Source: Parvibaculum sp045863935 (GTDB taxonomy: Bacteria; Pseudomonadota; Alphaproteobacteria; Parvibaculales; Parvibaculaceae). From it: a stretch of 64,000 nt of DNA. The stretch is from NCBI RefSeq assembly GCF_045863935.1, contig NZ_BTVP01000007.1, forward strand, positions 45,434 to 109,433, read 5' to 3'. The position numbers and the translations under genes are program-made. Below, in pieces: positions 8,506 to 17,164 of this stretch. The first letter of the stretch is position 1; every line of letters starts with the position of its first letter. Under the pieces are notes generated by a model. The model made no database searches. It saw only the letters and a list, made by a program, of their open reading frames with translations, and was not told the origin of the DNA.

Positions 8506-9909
8506 TTATTTCGCCATATTGATGATCTTGAGTTGCGTGAACTCGGCGAGACCTTCCTCGCCAAGTTCGGTGCCGAGGCCGGAGAAGCGCGCGCCGCCGA
8601 AGGGGATGTTCGGCGCGAGATCGGCATGCTTGTTGACCCAGACCGTGCCGGATTCAAGCTTTGTCGCAAGGTCGTAGGCCTTCTGCGGATCGGACGACCA
8701 GATGGAACCGCCAAGACCGTAAGGCGAGGCATTGGCGCGGGCGACGGCATCTTCCGGGTCGGAATACTTGATGACCGGGAGAACGGGACCGAACTGCTCT
8801 TCGTCGACGAGGCGCGTGCCATCCGTTATGTCGCGAACGATGGTCGGCCGGATGAAATAACCAGTCTGTTCCGGCGTATCGCCACCGGCGATGACCTTTC
8901 CCGTCTTCTTTGCGTCGTCGATAAGCTCCTTCACTTTTTCGAACTGCATCTTGTTCTGGAGCGGCCCAAGCTGCGTGCCCTGCTTCAGGCCGTCGCCGAC
9001 GATTGTGTTGTTCGCGATGTTCGCGAGCTCATCGCACATTTCGTCGTAGATCGACTCATGCACATAAAGCCGCTTCATGGCGATGCAGACCTGGCCCGAA
9101 TTCTGGAACGCGCTCTGGAAGAGTTGCGGCGCGGTCTCTTTCGGGTTGACGTCGCCGAGAACGATGCCCGCATCATTGCCGCCGAGTTCAAGCGTGATGC
9201 GTTTCAGAAGACCGGCGGCACCGGCCATGACCTTCTGACCGGTCGCAGTCGAACCGGTGAAAGAAATCTTGCGAACGTCGGGATGCGCCGTAAGCGCCGC
9301 CCCGAGGTCGTTCTCGTCGGCAATGACATTCACAACACCTGCGGGCAGGATGTCTTTTATGAGCTCGCCGAGCTTCAGCGACGTGAGCGGCGTCGTCGGT
9401 GCAGGCTTCAGCACCACCGTGTTTCCCGCGAGCAGAGCCGGCGGCAGTTTGAACGCCATGAGAATCATCGGGAAATTCCAGGGAACGATCGCCCCGATGA
9501 CACCAAGGGGGCGGCGATGCGCCTCGACCTTCTTGCCTTCGCTGTCCTCGATGATCTTTACCGGCAGGTCGAGCATAGTGAAGTAACGGAAGAAAGCGGC
9601 CGTGCCGTAGACTTCTCCCGTCGCATCGCCGATCGGCTTTCCCTGCTCCTGGGTCAGAAGACGCGCGAGATCCTGAGCATTGGCCTCAATGACATCGGCG
9701 ATCGCACTGAGCGCCTTCTTGCGCTCGGCAATCGGTGTCGCGCTCCAGGCGGGAAAGGCGGCTTTCGCCGCTGCGACCGCTTCATTCAACTGCGTTTCGG
9801 AGGCGCGGGGGCAGGAAGCGACGGGCTCCTCCGTCGCCGGGTTGAGAACGTCGGAGACCCTTGCTCCGGCGACGAGCTTGCCATTGATGAGGAGTTTGTA
9901 TTCGCTCAT
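8506..9909 (-). CDS. NAD(P)-dependent aldehyde dehydrogenase
   Basis: A 467-aa aldehyde dehydrogenase superfamily protein oxidising an aldehyde to the carboxylate with NAD(P). Visible signatures: the IVPWNFPMILMAFKLPPALLAGN substrate/cofactor segment, the Rossmann region FTGSTATGQKV, the catalytic Glu in ITLELGGNDA and the nucleophilic Cys in NSGQVCIAMKR. The length is normal. It lies downstream of a MerR regulator, thiolase and alcohol dehydrogenase on the same strand, suggesting an alcohol to aldehyde to acid route with thiolysis of the acyl-CoA. The exact substrate (succinate semialdehyde, betaine aldehyde or medium-chain aldehyde) cannot be fixed from sequence. Confidence 0.9.
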   Translation of the reverse strand: MSEYKLLINGKLVAGARVSDVLNPATEEPVASCPRASETQLNEAVAAAKAAFPAWSATPIAERKKALSAIADVIEANAQDLARLLTQEQGKPIGDATGEVYGTAAFFRYFTMLDLPVKIIEDSEGKKVEAHRRPLGVIGAIVPWNFPMILMAFKLPPALLAGNTVVLKPAPTTPLTSLKLGELIKDILPAGVVNVIADENDLGAALTAHPDVRKISFTGSTATGQKVMAGAAGLLKRITLELGGNDAGIVLGDVNPKETAPQLFQSAFQNSGQVCIAMKRLYVHESIYDEMCDELANIANNTIVGDGLKQGTQLGPLQNKMQFEKVKELIDDAKKTGKVIAGGDTPEQTGYFIRPTIVRDITDGTRLVDEEQFGPVLPVIKYSDPEDAVARANASPYGLGGSIWSSDPQKAYDLATKLESGTVWVNKHADLAPNIPFGGARFSGLGTELGEEGLAEFTQLKIINMAK

Positions 9910-10010
9910 CCCTTGTTTCTCCCTGTGAGCTCCGTTGGCCGGAGCATTTCATAAATCACACCGGACGCAGTCTAACCTCACCCGGCAAGCTTGGCGATTC
10001 CGTGCCGGCT

Positions 10011-10424
10011 TCAGTGTGTGCCGGTCCGAAGCGCCTGCTCCTCGCGGTGCGGATGCGAGGCGAAGATCGTGTGGCTGTCAAATTGCCGGCAGGCGTCCTC
10101 CAGACGTTCGATCTGGTGATCTACCTGGGCGCGCTGCTCCTTTGCGGCGGCCAGACGCTTCTTGAAGAAGGACACTGCCAGGCGGTTCTGCTCCTCGATG
10201 TCCTTGCCGTTCCGGTAGAGATCGAGAATTTGACGAATTTCGTAGAGCGTCAAACCGACGTCACGCCCGCGAAGAATGAGTTGAAGGCGAGCGCGGTCGC
10301 GCTTCGAATAGAGCCGCGTCTGCCCCTTCCGCTCAGGTTCGATCAGGCCCTTTTCCTCATAAAAACGCAGCGTGCGATGCGTGATGCCGAATTCATTGGC
10401 CAAGTCGGTGATCGTGTAAGTCAT
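10011..10424 (-). CDS. MerR-family transcriptional regulator (LiuR-like)
   Basis: The likely start is the ATG at 10424 (MTYTITDLANEFGITHRTLRFYEEKGLIEPERKGQ), with GGAGG eleven bases upstream, giving 137 aa. A longer open frame runs upstream into the thiolase gene but has no protein-like character. The winged-helix MerR domain is followed by RLYSKRDRARLQLILRG and a C-terminal coiled-coil dimerisation helix. The RRGQTR-YS-RDR-RL pattern is characteristic of alphaproteobacterial LiuR-type regulators of branched-chain acyl-CoA degradation. No metal-binding cysteines are present. It sits between the thiolase and aldehyde dehydrogenase genes, so it is a candidate local regulator. Confidence 0.87.
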   Translation of the reverse strand: MTYTITDLANEFGITHRTLRFYEEKGLIEPERKGQTRLYSKRDRARLQLILRGRDVGLTLYEIRQILDLYRNGKDIEEQNRLAVSFFKKRLAAAKEQRAQVDHQIERLEDACRQFDSHTIFASHPHREEQALRTGTH

Positions 10425-10486
10425 TTCAGAAGAAACCTCCGAAAAGTGAGCGGAGGCCGTGGCGCACCGCGGCCTCCGGTTCCCGG

Positions 10487-11731
10487 TTACTGCAAGCTTT
10501 CGACGATGATGGCTGGCGCCATGCCGCCGGCGGCGCACATGGTGACAAGGCCGTAGCGCTTGCCGCGACGTTCCAGCTCGTCGATCAGGGTACCGATGAG
10601 GATTGAGCCGGTGGCGCCGATCGGGTGACCGAGCGCGCAGGCGCCGCCGTTGACGTTCACCTTGTCGCGGTCGAGCTTCAGATCGCGGATGAACTTCTCG
10701 GCGACGACGGCAAACGCCTCATTGATCTCCCAGAGATCGATATCGTTCGCCGTGAGGCCGGCCTTGGCGAGCACCTTCTTTGCAGCGGGCACAGGCGCGT
10801 TGAGCATGAGGGTCGGGCAGTCACCCATATTGGCCGTCGCCACGATGCGGGCACGCGGCTTCAGACCGTTTTTCTCCGCATATTTCTTCGAGGCCAGCAG
10901 GATCGCCGCGGCGCCGTCCACGACACCCGACGAATTGCCGGCGTGGTGGATGTGGTTGAACTCCTTGAGCTGCGGATATCTCTGGCGGATGAGGTCGCCA
11001 TAGGTTGTTCCTTCGGCATCGACCGGGATGTCCACCCAGGCTGCGAAAGTGGCCTTCAGGTTACCGAGGCCCTCGAGGGTCGTCTCCGGACGCGGAAACT
11101 CCTCATGATCGAGAGCGACAGAACCGTCATCATTGTAGACGGTGACAAGCGACTTGTTGAAGCGACCTTCAGCAATCGCTTTTGCCGCACGCTGCTGGGA
11201 CGTGAGGGCGAGTTCGTCGACTGCCTTGCGGTCGATGCCTTCCATCGTCGCGATCGCATCGGCGCAGACGCCCTGCTGGGACTGCGGATGCTGCTTGCGA
11301 AGATGGAGATTGCCGGCATCCATCATCGGCGGGCTCTTCAGATCGGCGGTTGCGGCGGTGTAGCTCATCATCTCGGTGCCGCCCGCAATGACGAGGTCTT
11401 CCATGCCGGACATGATCTGCGCAGCACCGAGGTTCACCGTGGTGATGCCCGAACCGCAGAAGCGGTCGAGCGTAACGCCCGATGCCTTGATGTCGTAGCC
11501 TGCGTCGAGAGCGGCCATGCGTCCCATGTCACCGCCCTGCGCACCGCGCTGCGAAGACGTACCCCAGAGAACGTCGTCAACCTCGGCCGTGTTGAGATTG
11601 TTACGCTCGGCAATCGCGGCCAGCACAGTGCGAGCCAGATGCTGCGGGTGAAGGTGCGCGAGCGATCCCTTGCCTACCTTGCCGATACCACGCGGTGTAC
11701 GGCAGGCGTCGATGATATATGCGTCAGACAT
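10487..11731 (-). CDS. Acetyl-CoA C-acyltransferase (thiolase)
   Basis: A 414-aa thiolase II family enzyme that cleaves 3-ketoacyl-CoA or condenses acetyl-CoA. The acylated Cys lies in LDRFCGSGI (near residue 93). The C-terminal active-site motifs are NEAFA, GHPIGATG and the second catalytic Cys in VTMCAAGGMAP. The degradative or biosynthetic role is not decidable from the motifs. The neighbouring alcohol and aldehyde dehydrogenases argue for a catabolic role in beta-oxidation of alcohol-derived acyl-CoA. The upstream alcohol dehydrogenase ends 49 bases before its start, so the genes may be co-transcribed. Confidence 0.92.
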   Translation of the reverse strand: MSDAYIIDACRTPRGIGKVGKGSLAHLHPQHLARTVLAAIAERNNLNTAEVDDVLWGTSSQRGAQGGDMGRMAALDAGYDIKASGVTLDRFCGSGITTVNLGAAQIMSGMEDLVIAGGTEMMSYTAATADLKSPPMMDAGNLHLRKQHPQSQQGVCADAIATMEGIDRKAVDELALTSQQRAAKAIAEGRFNKSLVTVYNDDGSVALDHEEFPRPETTLEGLGNLKATFAAWVDIPVDAEGTTYGDLIRQRYPQLKEFNHIHHAGNSSGVVDGAAAILLASKKYAEKNGLKPRARIVATANMGDCPTLMLNAPVPAAKKVLAKAGLTANDIDLWEINEAFAVVAEKFIRDLKLDRDKVNVNGGACALGHPIGATGSILIGTLIDELERRGKRYGLVTMCAAGGMAPAIIVESLQ

Positions 11732-11780
11732 TCAAGTTTCTTCCTGTTCGCTATCTTGTTTGTATTTCTGGTCTTCGATT

Positions 11781-12887
11781 TTACTGCTGACCCGTGGTGA
11801 GTACGACTTTCACGCATTTACCGGCGTGCTGATCGGCCACGGCCTGATTGATTTTCTCCAACGGGTAGGTTTTTACCAGCCGGTCGGAGGGAAGTTTTTC
11901 CTCCCGGTACAGCTCGATCATCCTTGGAATGAAAACATCGGGGTCGCTGTCGCCTTCGATGATTCCCTTGATGGTGTGGCCGAAAGTGACGACCGACATG
12001 AGATCGCCGGGCACGGGCGTGCCGGGCGGTGCTATGCCGACAATGCCGAACGTGCCATGTGGGCCGAGGCAAGCCATGGTCGCCTGCAAAAGGTCTGGGA
12101 TGCTGGTCGTATCGAATGCGTAATCGACGCCGGCAGGAAGGATCGCACGCACTGCGGCAGCGAGGTCCTTTGCTTCGGCAGGGTCGAGCGCGTGTGTCGC
12201 GCCGAGTTCGAGCGCGAGCTTGCGGCGCTCTTCATGCGGCTCCAGCACGATGATTGTGCCGCAGTTTTGTATGACCGCGCCCATGACGGCCGAGAGCCCG
12301 ACGGCCCCGCCGCCCAGAATGAGAACCGAGGATCCCTTTTCGCAGGCAAGCGAATTCATGATGCCGCCTGCGCCTGTCTGGATACCGCAACCGAGCGGCC
12401 CTGCGAGTTCGAGCGGGAAGTCCTCCGGGACTTTCACGACATTGCGCTCATAAGTGATGCAGTGGGTCGCAAAGGACGACTGACCGAAGAAGTTGCTCGC
12501 GATGTCCTCGCCGGCGGCATGCAGCGCCTTGGTACCGTCTGTGCGCATTCCTGCATAGTTGAGCATGGGCATGGTGTGGCAGTAGGCCGGCAAGCCTTGC
12601 TTGCAACGCACGCACTCGCCGCAGGAGCGAAAGGTAATCGCCACACGGTCACCCGGCGCGACCTTCTTCACCGCGCTTCCGACCTTCTCGACGATGCCCG
12701 ATCCCTCATGGCCGAAAACCGCGGGCGGCGCGATAGTCGAAGTCGCCTTGAAGACAAGATCGGTGTGGCAAAGGCCGACGCCGATCACGCGGACGAGAAT
12801 TTCGTCATCGCGCGGTTCATCGATATCCAGCTCCTCAATGCTGAAGCCAGCCTCGGGCGCACGCGCGACGGCAGCCGTCACCTTCAT
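11781..12887 (-). CDS. Zinc-dependent alcohol dehydrogenase (MDR family)
   Basis: A 368-aa medium-chain dehydrogenase. Catalytic zinc ligands: Cys in GLCHTDLV and His-Glu in GHEGSGIVEKVG. The structural zinc loop has the four-Cys pattern (SCGECVRCKQGLPAYC). The Rossmann fold is VLILGGGAVGLSAVMGA, followed by an acidic residue (VLEPHEERR) that suggests NAD preference. It resembles the aryl/benzyl alcohol dehydrogenase branch. It is transcribed away from a TetR regulator, sharing a 105-base region with a perfect 16-bp palindrome, so TetR-type repression is likely. Confidence 0.92.
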   Translation of the reverse strand: MKVTAAVARAPEAGFSIEELDIDEPRDDEILVRVIGVGLCHTDLVFKATSTIAPPAVFGHEGSGIVEKVGSAVKKVAPGDRVAITFRSCGECVRCKQGLPAYCHTMPMLNYAGMRTDGTKALHAAGEDIASNFFGQSSFATHCITYERNVVKVPEDFPLELAGPLGCGIQTGAGGIMNSLACEKGSSVLILGGGAVGLSAVMGAVIQNCGTIIVLEPHEERRKLALELGATHALDPAEAKDLAAAVRAILPAGVDYAFDTTSIPDLLQATMACLGPHGTFGIVGIAPPGTPVPGDLMSVVTFGHTIKGIIEGDSDPDVFIPRMIELYREEKLPSDRLVKTYPLEKINQAVADQHAGKCVKVVLTTGQQ

Positions 12888-12934
12888 TCTCCGCCTCCCT
12901 GATCCCCTTCATTGCGGGCATATTTTAATGGCGC

Positions 12935-12963
12935 ATTTAAAATTTTAAATCTACATTTAAATT
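12935..12963. promoter_or_regulatory. AT-rich palindromic operator candidate between ADH and tetR
   Basis: Bases 12935-12950 form a perfect 16-bp palindrome (ATTTAAAATTTTAAAT), followed at 12955-12962 by a second palindrome (ATTTAAAT). The pair lies in the divergent promoter region of the alcohol dehydrogenase and the TetR gene, the normal place for a TetR operator. Spacing and symmetry fit dimeric repressor binding. AT-rich palindromes can also arise from overlapping promoter boxes. Confidence 0.6.
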
Positions 12964-12992
12964 GAAATCGAGACGGAATCAAGGAGGCGCCT

Positions 12993-13643
12993 GTGGGGGC
13001 TCAGGAAAAGGGGAAGGCGCGAGCCGCTCCCCAGCGGCCGGCGGCGCGGGAACTGCTCCTCGAGGCGGCAAGCGCCGTCATGAGCGAGCGGCAGACGATC
13101 GACGTGCCGCTCAGCGATATTGCCGCCCACGCGGAAGTGAATGTTGCGCTGGTAAGCTACTATTTCGGCGGCAAAGACGGCCTCCTGCTCGCGCTTGCGA
13201 AGCGGGATGCTGCAAAGGCCCTGGACGAGCTTGACCGGCTCCTTTCGCTTAACATCAGCCCCGCCGAGAAGCTCCGGCGTCACCTCGCCGGCGTCATCCG
13301 AACTTTCTTCCGCTATCCCTATCTCTACCGCCTGCTGGCGGCGCTGATGCGCGACAGCTCGGAAGAGAATGCCCGTGAGATCACGACTTTCTTTGCCGAG
13401 CCGCTCGCGCGAACGGCAAAGGAGGTGATGGAAGCGGGCATCGCCGACGGCACCATCCGCCCGGTCGATCCCGATCTCTTTTACATGGCGGCTCTGGGAG
13501 CTTGCGAACAGATATTCGCCAACCGCTCCATCCTGAAGTTCGTGCATGGAGTCGAGGAAATCGACGAAGCCCTGCAACGCCGCTACGCCGACGTCGTGCT
13601 CGAAGTGCTGATGCACGGGTATCTTGCACCGCGCGAAAACTGA
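12993..13643 (+). CDS. TetR-family transcriptional regulator
   Basis: A 216-aa TetR-type repressor starting at a GTG with a strong AAGGAGG site five bases upstream. The N-terminal helix-turn-helix is visible: RELLLEAASAVMSERQTIDVPLSDIAAHAEVNVALVSYYFGGKDGLLLALAKR, with the family's recognition-helix pattern (V..VSYYF..KDGL). The C-terminal helical ligand domain (about 75-205) is family-typical and does not reveal the inducer. It is divergent from the alcohol dehydrogenase gene with a palindromic candidate operator between them, so it probably controls that gene and itself. Confidence 0.9.
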   Translation: MGAQEKGKARAAPQRPAARELLLEAASAVMSERQTIDVPLSDIAAHAEVNVALVSYYFGGKDGLLLALAKRDAAKALDELDRLLSLNISPAEKLRRHLAGVIRTFFRYPYLYRLLAALMRDSSEENAREITTFFAEPLARTAKEVMEAGIADGTIRPVDPDLFYMAALGACEQIFANRSILKFVHGVEEIDEALQRRYADVVLEVLMHGYLAPREN

Positions 13644-13794
13644 CGTTGGAAAAATGTCAACGACCCGCCCCCGGTTTCCCGGGAACGGGCCGCGACGCGA
13701 GGCCAGGCTGTTGGCCTCAGGCAGAGAGTGGCCTCTCTCTCGGTTCGACTGTATTTCCCGCGGTCAGTTAGCAGCCGCCGGATCGGAAATACCG

Positions 13795-15792
13795 CTAGAA
13801 CGTGTAGGACGCAGTCAAGCTGACGAAGTCCTTGTCGAAAGAGCCGTTGCGGTATTTGGCACCGAAGTTGTTGGTGTAGTCGACCGACAGCCGGTACGTG
13901 TCGAGATAGCTGGCGGTGACGCCGAGGGTGACGGCCTTCTTGCCTTCGACGAAGCCGGGGCCGATGGGACCGGCCGAATAGCCGCTGACGTCATGGCTCC
14001 AGACCACCATCGGGCTGAGCGTGACGGGCGAGCCGAAGGCCGAGTGATAATCCATCATCGCCAGCATGCGATAACCCCAAGAGAAGGTACTCGCGTAAAG
14101 CGGCGAGATGCTGCAGGTGCCGCCCTTGTTGCAATTGTCGCCGAAGGTGGCGGCGTTGCCGGGGTTGGGATGCGTTTCGCCCGAACGCGGAATGGCGAAG
14201 CGATTACCGCTGGCATCCGGCAGATACTGGAAGCCGACATTGCCGACGAGGATCAGGAGATCGCCGCCAAGCCGGCTCACGATCGGGTCCGACGGCGTCA
14301 GCGTGCTCAGCGTATAGAGCTGGCCGTGCAGCGCTTCCGTGTAGCGGTAACCGGGGATGACGGCGCCGAACGGCACGGGCTCGCCATCGTAGTAGGAGGC
14401 CTCGCCCGGTCCCGGCGTGTAGCCGAAATTCTCGATGTCCACACCCTGGATTTCGTTCGTGTCGAGCTGGAACGGCATGTCCGGGTAATAGGCGAGTTCG
14501 CCGGAGAGCGCCGTCGCGTCGCCGAGGACGGGGATCGTCGTGTTGAAGCTCGCGCCAAACATCTTGATATCTTCGGGATACTGAACGATCAGGTTCTTGT
14601 TGGCGCCCGCGGCTTCCGCGAATATGCCTTGGCCGTAGGAGACGGGACGGCCGTTGTCGTCCAGAAGGGCGGGGGCCGCATCGGTACAACCCGAACCCGA
14701 AAGCGAACCGGGAACGGCAGGATTACAGAACAACTGCAACACGGCGGTCGTCACGGTCGGCGTCGATGCCGTCAGCGTGCCGAAGGGCAGCTTGCTGTGG
14801 AAGTTGACATAGTAGGCGGACAGTTCCGTGCCCTTGTTCAGCCAGTCCGCATAGTAGCGCAGCGCGAAACCGAACTGGCCCTGATCGCGCGGCCGGTCGT
14901 CCGGACCGCGCGGCACGAAGGCCACAGGGGAATAGCTCGTGCCATTGCCGAAATTGTAGACTTCTCCGCCCGACACCGCGTATCGGCAACCGCCGACGGC
15001 CGCATCACTGGGCGAGAAGAAGCTGCCGCAAGCCGGCAGGACGGACTTCTCCCACTCGAAGACATATTGCGCTTCGAAAGTGAGGTTGGCCGGGAGCCCG
15101 ACGCTGGCGAAAATCGAATTCTGCGGCAGGAAGACTTCTTTCAGTTCGACGCCGGGACGGACCAGTGCCGATACGTCGAGCGGGAGATAGGATGAGACAC
15201 CACCCGGAATGAAGAGACTTTCACCCCAGTTGACCGCCTGGCGACCGATACGGATCGTCGTCGGCATATCGGCAATCAGGAAGTTGCCATAGGCGAAGGC
15301 GTCGAGAAGATCGAACGAGCGGCCCTGAAGATTGAGCGCATCGTCGCCGCGGAACTGGTCGTCAAGCTCGCGGCGCTGCGGATAACCGGCGGCGACGGGA
15401 CCATATTTGCCATCGCCGTGACCGAGTACCTTGTCGCCGACATAGTCGTAGAATGCCTTGGCGCGAACGAAGAAGCCAAGATTGTCCCACTTCGCGTCCG
15501 CTTCCGAGATGATCTTGACCGGCGCGGAGATGAACTCCCACTGCTCGACATTGACGTTGCCGTCGTCGGCATTCTGGTCGTAGTCCGTGCCCCCCGACGC
15601 AATGCATCCGCCATTGAAGACGGAGATGAACTCGCAACCCTGTTTCGACACGCGCATGCTGGCGGAGGCGGAGACGGTGGTCGTGAGCTGGATGTCGACA
15701 CTGCCGGCCTTGATCTCGGCGGCATTGGCAATCGCCGGTATGGCAAGGGACATAGCCAGCGGAACCAGCAGACGCATTACCCGAAACTTCAT
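13795..15792 (-). CDS. DUF1302-family outer-membrane beta-barrel protein
   Basis: I place the start at the ATG at 15792 (MKFRVMRLLVPLAMSLAIPAIANAAEI), which provides a clear Sec signal peptide ending ANA-A; 665 aa. The body has many short amphipathic strands, ends in an aromatic residue (LTASYTF) typical of Bam-inserted barrels, and has the DUF1302 features (VNWGESLFIPGG, FRGDDALNLQG...FDLLDAF). Related DUF1302 proteins in pseudomonads are linked to RND/MMPL exporters and transport of hydrophobic compounds; no such exporter is next to this one. The gene upstream on the same strand encodes a Gly-rich lipoprotein 52 bases away, so the two may act together at the outer membrane. Confidence 0.85.
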   Translation of the reverse strand: MKFRVMRLLVPLAMSLAIPAIANAAEIKAGSVDIQLTTTVSASASMRVSKQGCEFISVFNGGCIASGGTDYDQNADDGNVNVEQWEFISAPVKIISEADAKWDNLGFFVRAKAFYDYVGDKVLGHGDGKYGPVAAGYPQRRELDDQFRGDDALNLQGRSFDLLDAFAYGNFLIADMPTTIRIGRQAVNWGESLFIPGGVSSYLPLDVSALVRPGVELKEVFLPQNSIFASVGLPANLTFEAQYVFEWEKSVLPACGSFFSPSDAAVGGCRYAVSGGEVYNFGNGTSYSPVAFVPRGPDDRPRDQGQFGFALRYYADWLNKGTELSAYYVNFHSKLPFGTLTASTPTVTTAVLQLFCNPAVPGSLSGSGCTDAAPALLDDNGRPVSYGQGIFAEAAGANKNLIVQYPEDIKMFGASFNTTIPVLGDATALSGELAYYPDMPFQLDTNEIQGVDIENFGYTPGPGEASYYDGEPVPFGAVIPGYRYTEALHGQLYTLSTLTPSDPIVSRLGGDLLILVGNVGFQYLPDASGNRFAIPRSGETHPNPGNAATFGDNCNKGGTCSISPLYASTFSWGYRMLAMMDYHSAFGSPVTLSPMVVWSHDVSGYSAGPIGPGFVEGKKAVTLGVTASYLDTYRLSVDYTNNFGAKYRNGSFDKDFVSLTASYTF

Positions 15793-15844
15793 GTTCTCAT
15801 TCCTCCCTGATCCCAATTTTCGCCCGCGCCCCTCAACGCGACAA

Positions 15845-16711
15845 TTACGGCAGCACCCCGACAAGGATGTCGTTGACCCTCTCCAATGGAAGCGTGCTGT
15901 CGACAATGCCGAGGCCCGCGCCGAACACCACCGGGAAGACGATGTCGTAAGCGGTGGTGCCGTTCGGCAGCAGCGGCGTGGCAAGCAACGGAACGGCAAG
16001 CTCCGTTACCGGCACGAGGACCGGCTCGAGCTGCGCGAGCGGAAGTGCCGGCAGTTCGACGCCGGGCACGGGACCGCTCCCTTCACCACCGACGCCGAGC
16101 AGGCCGAGGATGACCGGGCTCAGCACCGGCGAGAGATCGCCCAACTGATCCGTGCTCGATGTCGCTTGCGCACCGGTGATGACGTCCGCGACGAGATCGC
16201 CGACGGGGGCAAGCGGCGCGCTGCCGGACGGCGCGATGTCGCCACGCGGGCCGTCGTTTCCGCCGGTGAGAAGATTGGAGACCAGGCCGCCCTCGGTGCC
16301 GAGAAGCATGCCCGCGATGTCTTGGCCGAAGATATCCTCGCCGAGGCCGCCTTCACCGGAGACGCCGAGCGAGGGCACCTGCGATTCGATCTGTGCGAGA
16401 CCGTCCGTCAGCGGCGCAAGAGCGTCTTCCGGAACGAGACCACCCGCGGGCACGTTGCCGACAAGCATGCCGTCCGGACCGCCACCCAGCGTGGTGCCGA
16501 TCAGGCCGCCATCGCCGAGAAGCGGCGAGACGACGTCGACGCCGAGCAGTTCCTCCGAGGCGCCTCCCTCGCCGGAAACGCCCAGCTGCATACCGCCGAG
16601 CGCCATGGCGGTGGGCGCGAAATCGGGGCTTGTGGCAGTGGGCGAGTCGCCCCCCGAACTGCATCCGGCGAGGAAGCCCGCCGCACAAAGCGCAATGATG
16701 GATGATCTCAT
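15845..16711 (-). CDS. Gly-rich repeat lipoprotein, paralogue 1
   Basis: Starting at the ATG at 16711 (MRSSIIALCAAGFLAGCSSGG) it has a textbook lipoprotein signal with lipobox LAGC; 288 aa. The mature part is low-complexity, rich in Gly, Leu, Pro and Asp, almost free of aromatic and basic residues, and repeats units such as LGVSGEGG, GLVPEDALAPLTDGL and FGQDIAGMLLG. Two paralogues are at 17892 and 37240. It is not a collagen (no regular Gly-X-Y). I do not recognise a characterised family; the repeat could form a beta-roll or stacked turns on the cell surface. It precedes the DUF1302 barrel on the same strand by 52 bases, suggesting an operon. Confidence 0.75.
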   Translation of the reverse strand: MRSSIIALCAAGFLAGCSSGGDSPTATSPDFAPTAMALGGMQLGVSGEGGASEELLGVDVVSPLLGDGGLIGTTLGGGPDGMLVGNVPAGGLVPEDALAPLTDGLAQIESQVPSLGVSGEGGLGEDIFGQDIAGMLLGTEGGLVSNLLTGGNDGPRGDIAPSGSAPLAPVGDLVADVITGAQATSSTDQLGDLSPVLSPVILGLLGVGGEGSGPVPGVELPALPLAQLEPVLVPVTELAVPLLATPLLPNGTTAYDIVFPVVFGAGLGIVDSTLPLERVNDILVGVLP

Positions 16712-17164
16712 GACAACGTCCTCCCGTGTGAACTTGCGTAGCAAATTCATCGGCAGAGACGGTGTAGAGAAATGTGGCGATATGTTTGGGGGTGGAGACA
16801 GGATGCGTGTTTATCCGTATACGAATATATGCCGTCGGAGAACGCACCGCATGTAGTGCGCATGGCATTCTTGTGTGAGTGTAATTCTTTGTAAATCCGA
16901 TGGACTCCGGCTGCGTGCCGTTGCAACGATCAGGAAATCGCACTTCCGCCGCGGAGGGCCGGATTATCGCCGCTTTCCCAGCTGTCATTTCGATCATGAA
17001 GGTTCTTCTCGATCTCGATGCAGCATCCCTCACCCCGGGAAATCGCCGAAGGATTCGCGCAAATCCGCGAAGGAAGAAGGCGCCCGCTTTCGCGATGAGA
17101 GCGGGCGCCGCTTTTCGAAGGTCAGGGTGGTGGGGCCTTCCCTTGCCCGTTACCGGGAGGCACC
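16712..17164. other. Gene-free gap with an orphan terminator
   Basis: This 453-base gap separates the divergent Gly-rich lipoprotein and the hypothetical gene at 17165. It must carry the lipoprotein promoter. I see no convincing coding region. Near 16813 there is a palindromic CGTATACG. At 17079-17115 there is a hairpin oriented for plus-strand termination although no plus-strand gene precedes it, listed separately. Confidence 0.4.
17079..17115 (+). terminator. Orphan hairpin, possible terminator or leader attenuator
   Basis: A perfect 10-bp stem (GGCGCCCGCT / AGCGGGCGCC, 11-base loop) is followed by GCTTTT. It is 50 bases upstream of the 17165 start on the same strand and has no obvious upstream gene. 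It could end a short unannotated transcript or act as a leader structure for the downstream gene. The T-tract is short. Confidence 0.5.

Noticed and set aside
13661..13692. Weak inverted repeat after the tetR gene
   Set aside because: Only short C/G-rich pairing (CCCGG..., ...CGGG) without a T-tract; not convincing as a terminator.
16813..16823. ATCCGTATACG shared with 61605-61615
   Set aside because: An 11-base match between two unrelated intergenic sites with no common context; could be chance.
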